Below, in pieces: positions 37,804-45,907 of a stretch of 64,000 nucleotides of DNA (position 1 is its first letter; each line of letters opens with the position of its first letter). The notes below the pieces were generated by a model. It did no database searches, was not told the origin of the DNA, and was given only the letters and a program-made list of their open reading frames with translations. This DNA is from Bacteroidota bacterium (GTDB taxonomy: Bacteria > Bacteroidota > Ignavibacteria > Kapaibacteriales > UBA2268), in NCBI GenBank assembly GCA_004322215.1, contig SCSM01000044.1, positions 1 to 64,000 on the forward strand, written 5' to 3'. The translations under genes were made by a program, and so were the position numbers.

Positions 37804-39747
37804 TTAAACGACCTCATTTAATTGGCTAATCCATAATTCAAGTTCTGCATCGCTTGGCATCCTCCAATCCCCCCTTGGTGATAAACTCACTGTTCCGACT
37901 TTTATTCCGTCAGGTAAACACGAGCGTTTAAATTGATTTTTAAAAAACCTGTCAATAAAAACTTTCAGATATTGTTTAACTTCATTATCTGAATATTTAT
38001 TTTCAAATGCAATTTCTGCAAGAAATTTTATTTTTTGTGGTGAGTAACCAAATCTTACAAAATAATACAGGAAAAAGTCATGTAATAAATACGGTCCGAT
38101 AGACTTTTCTGTGTCCTGTATATTTCCTTTTTCATCTTTTGGTAAAAGTTCCGGTGATATCGGTGTATTGCTAATATCAAACAAAACATCTTTGACTTCG
38201 CCTTCAAACTCATTTTTTGCCGTCCAATCAATAATGTATTTCACAAGAGTCTTCGGGACACCTGAATTTACAGCATACATAGACATATGGTCGCCATTAT
38301 AAGTACTCCAGCCGAGAGCAATCTCTGACAAGTCGCTTGTTCCGATTACGATACCTTTACATTCATTTGCATAATCCATCAGTATCTGTGTTCTTTCCCT
38401 TGCCTGTGAATTTTCAAAAGTCAGGTCTCGGATTTCAGGATTATGGCTGATATCTTCGAAATGCTTATTAACCGATTCATTAATTGGAATTGATTTATAT
38501 GTAACATTCAGAAGTCCGGTCAAATGTTCCGTATTGACGAAAGTTCTTTCACTTGTACCAAATCCAGGCATTGTAATAGCATGAATATCGGAATATTTCA
38601 TTCCAAGTTTCTTAACAGTTTTTACAGCTACTATCAGCGCAAGCGTTGAATCCAATCCACCGGATACACCAATTACCAATTTTGGCTTGTTCAAATAAAG
38701 TAGTCTTTTGGAAAGTCCCGCAGTCTGCAAAGCAAATATTTCTTTACAAACTTCATTTATTTTTGATTCATCCGACGGGATAAAAGGAGCAGGACTTACA
38801 AATCTTATTAATTCTTCATCTTTAAGTTTCTCGATTTTAACATCAATGAATCTGAAATTTTGGAAAATGTTATTAGAAGCAAAAGAATTATTTTTAATTC
38901 TTTCATGATTTAATCTTTCAACATCAATATCCTTTATCAAAATCTGGGTGTCAAATCTGAACCTGTCCGATTCGGCAAGTATTATCCCATTTTCCGCCAT
39001 AATCGAATGACCTGAAAATACGAGGTCAGTGCTGGATTCACCTGGACCACACCCTGAATATATATATGCAGCAAGACATCGGGCAGATTGTGATTCTACA
39101 AGTTTCCTCCTGTAATCAGCTTTCCCGAGAACCTCGTCTCCTGCCGATAAGTTCAAAAGAATATTAGCTCCTGCAAGTGCCTGGTTAAAACTCGGAGGCA
39201 TTACACTCCATAAGTCTTCACATATCTCTATTCCAACAAAACAATCATTATATCCATTTATTCTGAATAATAAATCAGCCCCAAAAGGAATTTCATTTTC
39301 ATCCCAGCTTATAGTGTTTATAGTTCTGTCAAATTCAGACGAAAACCATCTCTCTTCATAATATTCATTAGTATTACATAAATAAGTTTTTGGAATAATT
39401 CCTGATATTTCTCCTGAATTTATCACAACAGCACAATTAAACAGTTTTCCATTAACGGATATTGGTGCGCCTACTACAATTAAAATATTCTTCTTCTTTG
39501 TGAATTTAGCTATTTTATCAATGGATTTTCTGACTGACTTCAATAATGTATTCTGGTAAAATAAATCAGCACAAGTATACCCTGTCAATGATAATTCAGG
39601 GAAAAGTACAATCTGGCATTTTTTTTCTATGGCTTTTTCAATGCTATTTATGATATGTTCGGTGTTGAAATCAACTGCCCCTACATTATGCTCGGGTGTA
39701 ACTGCTGCAATCCTCAAATAACCATAAAAAGTCAAATTTTTCTTCAT
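37804..39747 (-). CDS. nadE: Glutamine-dependent NAD(+) synthetase
   Basis: The 647-residue protein joins a nitrilase-type glutaminase domain (catalytic triad Glu51 in FPELSLTGY, Lys near 137 in IIPKTYLCN, Cys near 177 in GIEICEDLW) to an ATP-dependent NAD synthetase domain with the PP-loop SGGLDSTLAL near residue 362. It amidates nicotinate adenine dinucleotide to NAD with ammonia from glutamine, the last step of NAD synthesis. Length and the two domains match the long NadE type. The start is ATG 39747. Flanking genes are unrelated and separated by gaps of 147 bp and 216 bp. Confidence 0.96.
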   Translation of the reverse strand: MKKNLTFYGYLRIAAVTPEHNVGAVDFNTEHIINSIEKAIEKKCQIVLFPELSLTGYTCADLFYQNTLLKSVRKSIDKIAKFTKKKNILIVVGAPISVNGKLFNCAVVINSGEISGIIPKTYLCNTNEYYEERWFSSEFDRTINTISWDENEIPFGADLLFRINGYNDCFVGIEICEDLWSVMPPSFNQALAGANILLNLSAGDEVLGKADYRRKLVESQSARCLAAYIYSGCGPGESSTDLVFSGHSIMAENGIILAESDRFRFDTQILIKDIDVERLNHERIKNNSFASNNIFQNFRFIDVKIEKLKDEELIRFVSPAPFIPSDESKINEVCKEIFALQTAGLSKRLLYLNKPKLVIGVSGGLDSTLALIVAVKTVKKLGMKYSDIHAITMPGFGTSERTFVNTEHLTGLLNVTYKSIPINESVNKHFEDISHNPEIRDLTFENSQARERTQILMDYANECKGIVIGTSDLSEIALGWSTYNGDHMSMYAVNSGVPKTLVKYIIDWTAKNEFEGEVKDVLFDISNTPISPELLPKDEKGNIQDTEKSIGPYLLHDFFLYYFVRFGYSPQKIKFLAEIAFENKYSDNEVKQYLKVFIDRFFKNQFKRSCLPDGIKVGTVSLSPRGDWRMPSDAELELWISQLNEVV

Positions 39748-39963
39748 TTAAATTTTATTTTCCCTTTGGATAATATAAAGTTACACAAAAATAAGCATAA
39801 ATGAGTAAATAATAACACTTAACTTATTATTTTTCAAGTAATCATTTCATTTAATGTAACAATAAATGAAACCGTTTAATTTTAAACTTGATTCTGATTA
39901 ATTTTATGTTTTGAAAAGCAGGATTAGTTAGTTAGTATTGATTAATTTTTATAATTCCGATAA

Positions 39964-42408
39964 TCATACATAATCAACCTGATGCGGAACATATACAGTT
40001 ACCTTTGTGCCTTTATAAAGTTCACTTTCAATATTTATTTTTCCTTTCAATTCCTCGACACAAGTCTTTACTATAGTCAGTCCGACACCGAAACCGGTAC
40101 TCGTACCTATATTAGTTCCCCTGAAAAAAGAATCGAAAATATAAGGTTTTTCAGAAGGAGGTATTCCAATTCCATCGTCAATAATTTTAAATTCCATTCC
40201 ATCATCACATTCACCCAGTTCAAGTCGAATGTCTTCATTCCCGGGAGAATAATTAATCGAATTGAGCAGCAAATTTATCAGTATAGAATGAATCATTATC
40301 TCATCGGTTTTTTCATGCTTGAAATCACCTTCTATAACCAGCTCGATATTATGAGCGAATTTATCTATAATTTGTACCTCTTCGATAACCTGCTCACATA
40401 ACCTTTCAATATTGCAATATTTTAATTTAGTCCTCATCGAACCTTTATCACTTTTACCTACTAACAGCACATTCTCCAGCATTTGAGTCATGTTCTGAAC
40501 AGAGCTTTGTATCATCTCGATTTTTTCTCCGAATTTCTCACCATCGCGAATATTATAATATTTTTCGAGTAAAAAAGTGGAAGTCATAATGATAGTCAAT
40601 GGAGTACGATACTCATGGGATATCATAGAAATGAACCTTGATTTCAGTTCGCTCAATTCCCTCTCTTTGTTCCATGCATCGGTGATATTATCTTTAGCAT
40701 CGGTTAATTTTTGCTCCGCTTCTTTTCTCAGTTCAATTTCCTCATTCAGTTCCTGGAGGGACTTCCTGAGCATAGCAGTTCTTTCCATAACCTTGTTTTC
40801 AAGACTGCGATTTAATTCATTAATTTCTTCTTCTGCTTTTTTTCTTTCGGTAATATCATCGAGTATTTTACAAAATATAGTTCTGTTTCCGGTTTGTATC
40901 GGAAAAATCAGTGAAGTGATAACTTTCATCGAACCGTCGGATAACTCAATGTTCCGTTCTACCCATTTCTTTTCCCACGGATATATTCCGGTTTCTATAT
41001 AGCTGAGAAATGAATTTTTCAGATTTTCATACAAATCAGGATTTCTGTTATCCTTTGGAGCAAGTGAATAGAAAAGGTCATAAACGGTTTTCCCGAGTAT
41101 TTTAGCGATTTTAAAACCTAATATATTTTCCGTCGCTTTATTACAATCTATTATTTTTCCTTTGTCATCTATCAAAACCAAGCCATCGAGAGATTGCTCA
41201 AACATACACCTGAACTTCTCTTCGCTATCTATCAACGCTTCTTCGGCAAGTTTCCTGTCTGTTATGTCTTCTAAAAAACCTTCGTAATATTCTATATTAT
41301 TTTCATCTTCGATAATTTGGGTTTTATCCCTTACCCAAATAATGCTTCCATCAATTTTTTTTAATGGAATAACAAAATCATATACTTGCCCTTTCTTTTT
41401 TATTTTTGAAAGAGTTTCTCTTCTTAAACCTTCATCCGGGTAAACTGTAAAGGTATTTTGTTCAAGTAATTTTTCCCTGCTCGGATATCCAAGCATCTCT
41501 ACAAGTGCCGGATTTGCTTCCAATATAGTACCGTCCTTTCTGGTTCTGTATAAACCAATCGGCAATCTTTTGAAAAGACTTGTATATAGTGCTACACTCC
41601 TCTTTACTGCTTCTTCCACCTCTTTCTTTTCAGTAATATCCTCAGAAAAACCTAACAGGAAAATCGGCGAGTCATTTTCATCATATATAGGAACTTTAAT
41701 TGTATGCAAGTATTTCCTGCCTAACTTTCCATCGATGAGTTCTTCGGGAATATCAATCACTTTTCCTGATTTGAGAACCTCGTTGTCTTTTTTCCTGAAA
41801 AATTCTGCCTGTTTTTTAGGGAAAAAATCAAAATCGGTCTTTCCTAATGTTATCTCAGATTCCAAACCGAAAATTTGTTCACATTTCCTGTTCCATAAAA
41901 CAAATTTTCCCTCTTTTGCATCTTTTACAAAAACTGTTACCGGAAGATTATCAATTATTCCCTCAAGAAACCTTTTAGTTTTATTTAGTTCATTTTCGAG
42001 TTCATGTAATTCTTTTTCATTTTTTAATGTAATCCTATATAAGTTTTCACCTTTTAACTTCATCAATTCAACATTTTGTTTAAAAGTCACTGAATGGCTT
42101 TTATCAATTTTAAGTATTACATTTTCCCCGTTATAAACTTTAGAATTTATTAATTTTTTTAATTTTTTCTTGAATTTTTCAATGTCGGTATCTTTAAGAA
42201 ATGAGAAATAATTTTTCCTGATAATTGCATCATATTTTATACTAAATATCTCACAAAATTTTTCGTTTGCAAATAATATATTCCCATCCAAATCAATAAC
42301 TACTGAAATGCATTTATCAAAAGAATCTATAATTCCTTTAAATGTTTTTGTGTCAGGAATGACCTTATGCCGTTGATTTGAGTTTTTTTCTGAATGCATA
42401 CCATTCAT
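39964..42408 (-). CDS. Soluble four-PAS sensor histidine kinase
   Basis: The 814-residue protein has no membrane helix. It holds four PAS domains (about 25-130, 145-265, 275-390, 400-530; for example DNLPVTVFVKDAKEGKFVLW and KRLPIGLYRTRKDGTILEANP), then a coiled coil, then HisKA with SMISHEYRTPLTIIM near residue 605 and a complete HATPase domain with LLLNSINYSPG, IDDGIGIPPSE and TGFGVGLTIV. It is therefore a full cytoplasmic kinase sensing several internal signals. It has no receiver, so a separate response regulator is needed; the NarL-type regulator at 37 kb is the nearest. The start is ATG 42408; an ATG three codons in is possible. Confidence 0.93.
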   Translation of the reverse strand: MNGMHSEKNSNQRHKVIPDTKTFKGIIDSFDKCISVVIDLDGNILFANEKFCEIFSIKYDAIIRKNYFSFLKDTDIEKFKKKLKKLINSKVYNGENVILKIDKSHSVTFKQNVELMKLKGENLYRITLKNEKELHELENELNKTKRFLEGIIDNLPVTVFVKDAKEGKFVLWNRKCEQIFGLESEITLGKTDFDFFPKKQAEFFRKKDNEVLKSGKVIDIPEELIDGKLGRKYLHTIKVPIYDENDSPIFLLGFSEDITEKKEVEEAVKRSVALYTSLFKRLPIGLYRTRKDGTILEANPALVEMLGYPSREKLLEQNTFTVYPDEGLRRETLSKIKKKGQVYDFVIPLKKIDGSIIWVRDKTQIIEDENNIEYYEGFLEDITDRKLAEEALIDSEEKFRCMFEQSLDGLVLIDDKGKIIDCNKATENILGFKIAKILGKTVYDLFYSLAPKDNRNPDLYENLKNSFLSYIETGIYPWEKKWVERNIELSDGSMKVITSLIFPIQTGNRTIFCKILDDITERKKAEEEINELNRSLENKVMERTAMLRKSLQELNEEIELRKEAEQKLTDAKDNITDAWNKERELSELKSRFISMISHEYRTPLTIIMTSTFLLEKYYNIRDGEKFGEKIEMIQSSVQNMTQMLENVLLVGKSDKGSMRTKLKYCNIERLCEQVIEEVQIIDKFAHNIELVIEGDFKHEKTDEIMIHSILINLLLNSINYSPGNEDIRLELGECDDGMEFKIIDDGIGIPPSEKPYIFDSFFRGTNIGTSTGFGVGLTIVKTCVEELKGKINIESELYKGTKVTVYVPHQVDYV

Positions 42409-42659
42409 TCTTTCTTTAATTTTTTTACCTCAGCCACAAATATTGTTTATTAGAAATAACTAATTATTTATAACTTCTTGAAAATCATTACAATAATCGT
42501 ACCGTTTTTTTTAATTGAATTAGTAATTGTTAATGAGAGTGGATTTATAATATATACAATTGCAGTTTTTTATTATATTTTAATTACTCATAGTGCATTT
42601 AAATAGATTATGAATAAGTTAATTTATTATTATATAATGTACTTAAATCAAATTAATAA

Positions 42660-43787
42660 TTAATGATTTATTTCATTATACAGCGATAAAATATCATTAG
42701 CAAAACTTTCCCATGTGTATTTTTGTTTAAATTTTTCAATATTGGATGAATATTTATCATATAGTTTATTATCAAAGTATTCCCTGACATTATTTTTAAT
42801 TAAATCAATATCCGCATAAGGTATAACTGTTCCTGTTCCGAATGGCTCGATAACTTCCCGCAACCCTCCTACGTCAGTTGTAATAACAGGTAAACCGAAA
42901 TTATAGGCAACGCCGATTATTCCGCTTTGAGTTGCACTTCTATAAGGTAAAACACAAACGTCTGCTGACGAAAAGTAAGGTGCCACATCATTATCACTTA
43001 CATATTGATTGATAAATTTTACCCGGTCACCAACTCCTGATTGCCTGATTAAATCAAAGTACTCTTTCTCATTACCATAAACCTCACCAACTGCAAGAAG
43101 ATAATAATCATTCGTTAATTCACCGACTGCCCTTATTAGTAAATCCAACCCTTTGTAATTTCTAATTAAACCAAAAAATAGAATCACCTTCTTATCTGCC
43201 GGAATGTTAAGAATTTCCCTGGCTTTGTCTTTTGGGAACTTCGCTCCGAAATGTTCATAATTCGGATGAGGATGTTTCCGGAATATTGATTCAGGTTTTA
43301 CACTCAACAAATCCTTTTTTACGGAATCGGCGAGAACAATGAATCCGTCGCATCTGTTTAGGAAATATTTAATCAATGAAATGTCACCCGGTTTCTTTTC
43401 ATGTGGAATGACATTACTAAGTATGCTTATTGTCTTGATACCTTTTTTCTTTAATTTCTTACTTACATACCCTAATGCCGGAGCAAAGAATGGAAGCCAG
43501 AAATCCATCAATAATAAGTCGGCATTGTAATTTTCAATTTCTCTTACAGTTTTGAAAAAACTGATTGGATTAATCGAATCAAGAATTTTAATTGATGGAA
43601 TTTTATCGGCTGTATCTTTATCGTTTACAAATTGTGTTTTCCCCGGGAATAGAATATTCGGGTACAATCTTTTGAAATTGAATGCCCGAATTTCGTTACC
43701 TTTTTCCAATGCCCTGTAAACACAGGCGTTGAATTGGGAAATACCTCCACGATAAGGATAAAATACAGATAAAAAAGCAATTCTCAT
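42660..43787 (-). CDS. Glycosyltransferase family 4
   Basis: The 375-residue protein is a GT-B fold glycosyltransferase: N-terminal acceptor domain (FLSVFYPYRGGISQF near residues 5-19), then a C-terminal donor domain with KVILFFGLIRNYKGLDLLI, VLPYRSATQSGIIGVAYNF and GLPVITTDVGGLREVI, the last holding the E-x7-E-like sugar-nucleotide site. It probably works in cell-surface polysaccharide or glycoprotein synthesis. The substrate cannot be read from sequence. It is divergent to the SAM methyltransferase gene, with a 111-bp shared intergenic region, a common arrangement in glycan clusters. Confidence 0.9.
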   Translation of the reverse strand: MRIAFLSVFYPYRGGISQFNACVYRALEKGNEIRAFNFKRLYPNILFPGKTQFVNDKDTADKIPSIKILDSINPISFFKTVREIENYNADLLLMDFWLPFFAPALGYVSKKLKKKGIKTISILSNVIPHEKKPGDISLIKYFLNRCDGFIVLADSVKKDLLSVKPESIFRKHPHPNYEHFGAKFPKDKAREILNIPADKKVILFFGLIRNYKGLDLLIRAVGELTNDYYLLAVGEVYGNEKEYFDLIRQSGVGDRVKFINQYVSDNDVAPYFSSADVCVLPYRSATQSGIIGVAYNFGLPVITTDVGGLREVIEPFGTGTVIPYADIDLIKNNVREYFDNKLYDKYSSNIEKFKQKYTWESFANDILSLYNEINH

Positions 43788-43898
43788 TTCTATAATTTCT
43801 TTTAAAAATTAAAATTTATAAATTGCATAAAAGTCATATTAATTTTATTATGGTTATTTTCTAAAGACATATTTATACAAAAATACTAATTATAATTA

Positions 43899-44714
43899 AT
43901 GAATAACATACTTGATTCAGTTAACGATTCAAATGAAATTATAGATTCAGCAAAATACTATTGGAGTTATCAATATAAGTTATCAAGAAATGTTATCGTT
44001 CCATATTTAATTAAAAACAAAGTTGAACTGAAAAATTCAACCGTAGTAGAAATTGGATGTGGCGAAGGCGGTGTATTAACAGGATTTGTTGAAGCAGGTG
44101 CTGTCAAAGCACTTGGAACAGACATAGACCCGGGACGACTGAATATAGGAAAAAAAATTGCTGAATTAGCAAATCATAATATTGAATTTAAAACTCATAA
44201 TATTACTAACGATAAACCGCTCGAGGAATGGAATGGTAAAGCAGACCTTGTTATTCTCAGAGATGTTATTGAACATCTCGATGATACAAAACAATCATTA
44301 CTTAACCTGAAGAATTTTATGAAAAATCAAGGCTATCTTTATATTACTTTTCCTCCTTATCATACTCCATTCGGTGGACATCAGCACATAATTAAGAAAT
44401 TTTGGGGAAGATTTCCTTATATACATTTGCTGCCAAATTTTATTTTCCATAATTTAATTTCATCGGGACATCCTTATGATGTCGCAGAAATAAAACGCTT
44501 GCAAAAAATCAGACTGACCGTAAATAAATTCACAAAAGCCGCTACTGAAGCCGGACTTCATATTGTTAAGTCGGAGTATTATTTACTCAGGCCTGTATTT
44601 AAAATTAAATTCGGTTTACCACCGGTAAAGTTAACGCCAATTTCATTTTTGCCATTAATCAAATCGGTTTTTAGCCTGGAAGCTTCATATATACTTAAAA
44701 GAATTGAAAAGTGA
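43899..44714 (+). CDS. Class I SAM-dependent methyltransferase
   Basis: The 271-residue protein shows motif I VVEIGCGEGGVLTGF (about 51-65), an acidic GTDID end of strand 2, and LVILRDVIEHLDD, the post-motif of class I methyltransferases. It probably methylates a small molecule or a surface glycan; the C-terminal part is Leu/Pro/Lys-rich and lacks a membrane helix. The gene is divergent from the GT4 gene and upstream of a 73-residue gene with its own promoter. The substrate is unknown; methyltransferases of this form accompany glycan genes. Confidence 0.88.
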   Translation: MNNILDSVNDSNEIIDSAKYYWSYQYKLSRNVIVPYLIKNKVELKNSTVVEIGCGEGGVLTGFVEAGAVKALGTDIDPGRLNIGKKIAELANHNIEFKTHNITNDKPLEEWNGKADLVILRDVIEHLDDTKQSLLNLKNFMKNQGYLYITFPPYHTPFGGHQHIIKKFWGRFPYIHLLPNFIFHNLISSGHPYDVAEIKRLQKIRLTVNKFTKAATEAGLHIVKSEYYLLRPVFKIKFGLPPVKLTPISFLPLIKSVFSLEASYILKRIEK

Positions 44715-44786
44715 TTATTGAATAATTCAAATAAGTTTCTTATTTTGCATAAAATTAGACAGAATAGAAAAAAAATTATAAAAAAT

Positions 44787-44813
44787 TAAAGTTTTTGGGA
44801 AATGAGCCGATAA
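44787..44813 (+). promoter_or_regulatory. Perfect sigma-28 (FliA) promoter
   Basis: TAAAGTTT (44787-44794), 11 bases, then GCCGATAA (44806-44813) match the FliA consensus TAAAGTTT-N11-GCCGATAA at all 16 fixed positions. The start codon of the next gene is at 44860, giving a plausible 5' leader of about 40 bases with Shine-Dalgarno aaggag at 44848-44853. Confidence 0.85.
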
Positions 44814-44859
44814 TTATTCAAAAGATAGATTTATTACTCCAATATATAAGGAGAGAGAG

Positions 44860-45081
44860 ATGACGATAGATAAATTAACAGAACAAGATGTAAATGTGAC
44901 TGAAAAGCCACCGATTACAGTTCAGAATGAAATTCAGAAAGATGTAATCAAAGAAGCAATCGGTGCTGAAAGCACTCAAAAACAGCTATTGCAGGTGCTG
45001 GCAACTGCACAACCGCAACAGCAAATACAGCAAACTGCAAAAGACCAGATTGAAAAAGGATTTCTGGACATTAAAGTTTAA
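44860..45081 (+). CDS. Small polar protein driven by a sigma-28 promoter (YjfB-like motility protein?)
   Basis: The 73-residue protein is Gln/Lys/Glu-rich with no signal peptide or membrane helix. It has a helix-forming run (QKDVIKEAIGAESTQKQLL), a Gln-rich stretch (TAQPQQQIQQTAKDQ) and ends FLDIKV. The two-part helix-Gln-rich-DIKV form resembles the short YjfB-type 'putative motility protein' family, but I cannot confirm it by alignment. A perfect sigma-28 promoter and a strong aaggag Shine-Dalgarno precede it, so it belongs to the motility regulon in all likelihood. An FkbM methyltransferase gene starts 47 bp later with no visible terminator between them. Function unknown. Confidence 0.75.
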   Translation: MTIDKLTEQDVNVTEKPPITVQNEIQKDVIKEAIGAESTQKQLLQVLATAQPQQQIQQTAKDQIEKGFLDIKV

Positions 45082-45128
45082 ATTTTCATTATTCAAAATA
45101 CATTAAAAACAGGAGTGTATTTTCTATA

Positions 45129-45875
45129 ATGAAAATTAAAGATATTGTACAAAACACACTTAGAAAATTTGGTTTTGAAATACGTAGAACTAATGCCTCG
45201 ATTGAAGTTTTTTCTTTACAAAAACTTTTAATAAAAAAAGAAAATCCAATTATTTTTGACATTGGCGCCTGCCATGGTTCAGTTGCTATGACTTACAATG
45301 AACTTTTCAAAAATCCTTCTATTTATTGCTTTGAGCCATTTTCAGAATCTTATTATATTTTGCAGAAGAATGTAAGTAATTTCTCAAATATTAAATGTCT
45401 GAATTGTGCTATTTCTGATAAAAAGGGTAAAGCAAATTTAAATGTTAATAAAAATTCAGCTACAAATTCATTACTCCAATCTGACGATAGAGGGGAAGAA
45501 TTTTGGGGTAAAAAATTATATGATACTGAGACTGTTGTTAATGTTGATACAATTACAATTGATGAGTTTATACGAGATATTTCAGTTCCACACATTGATA
45601 TATTAAAAATTGATGTACAAGGTGGCGAATATGAAGTATTTTGCGGTGCAAAAGAATCATTATCAAATCAAAATATATCACTGATTTATTCCGAAATGAT
45701 TATGTGCCCTACTTATAGAGGACAGCATAAAATCAGTGAATACTTTACAATGCTCGATTCATTCGGCTATCAATTCCTCGATTTTTTTAATCCTGTAAGA
45801 AGGCACAATCAGCTTATCCAGGCAGATGTAATATTCCTGAACAAATCTATAATGGAAAATATTATAAATTACTGA
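45129..45875 (+). CDS. FkbM-family methyltransferase
   Basis: The 248-residue protein shows FkbM-type class I methyltransferase marks: IIFDIGACHGSVAM (motif I, near residue 40), CFEPFSESYYIL, and IDILKIDVQGGEYEVF (near residue 157) followed by GAKESL. These enzymes make methyl ethers on sugars and polyketides. Its position 47 bp after the sigma-28-controlled small gene without an obvious terminator means it could be expressed with motility genes, for example to methylate a flagellin glycan; this is inference. The stop lies in a 13-bp tandem repeat. Confidence 0.9.
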   Translation: MKIKDIVQNTLRKFGFEIRRTNASIEVFSLQKLLIKKENPIIFDIGACHGSVAMTYNELFKNPSIYCFEPFSESYYILQKNVSNFSNIKCLNCAISDKKGKANLNVNKNSATNSLLQSDDRGEEFWGKKLYDTETVVNVDTITIDEFIRDISVPHIDILKIDVQGGEYEVFCGAKESLSNQNISLIYSEMIMCPTYRGQHKISEYFTMLDSFGYQFLDFFNPVRRHNQLIQADVIFLNKSIMENIINY

Positions 45876-45898
45876 TATAAATTACTGATATAAATTAC
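45864..45898. repeat. 13-bp tandem repeat at the end of the FkbM gene
   Basis: The unit ataaattactgat occurs twice exactly (45864-45876 and 45877-45889) and a third time for nine bases. The FkbM stop codon lies within the first copy, so changes in copy number would not lengthen the protein. Confidence 0.85.
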
Positions 45899-45907
45899 GA
45901 ATAAAAA

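Noticed and set aside
42409-42659. Intergenic stretch as a small gene
   Set aside because: Only AT-rich DNA with short frames; no Shine-Dalgarno with a sensible frame.
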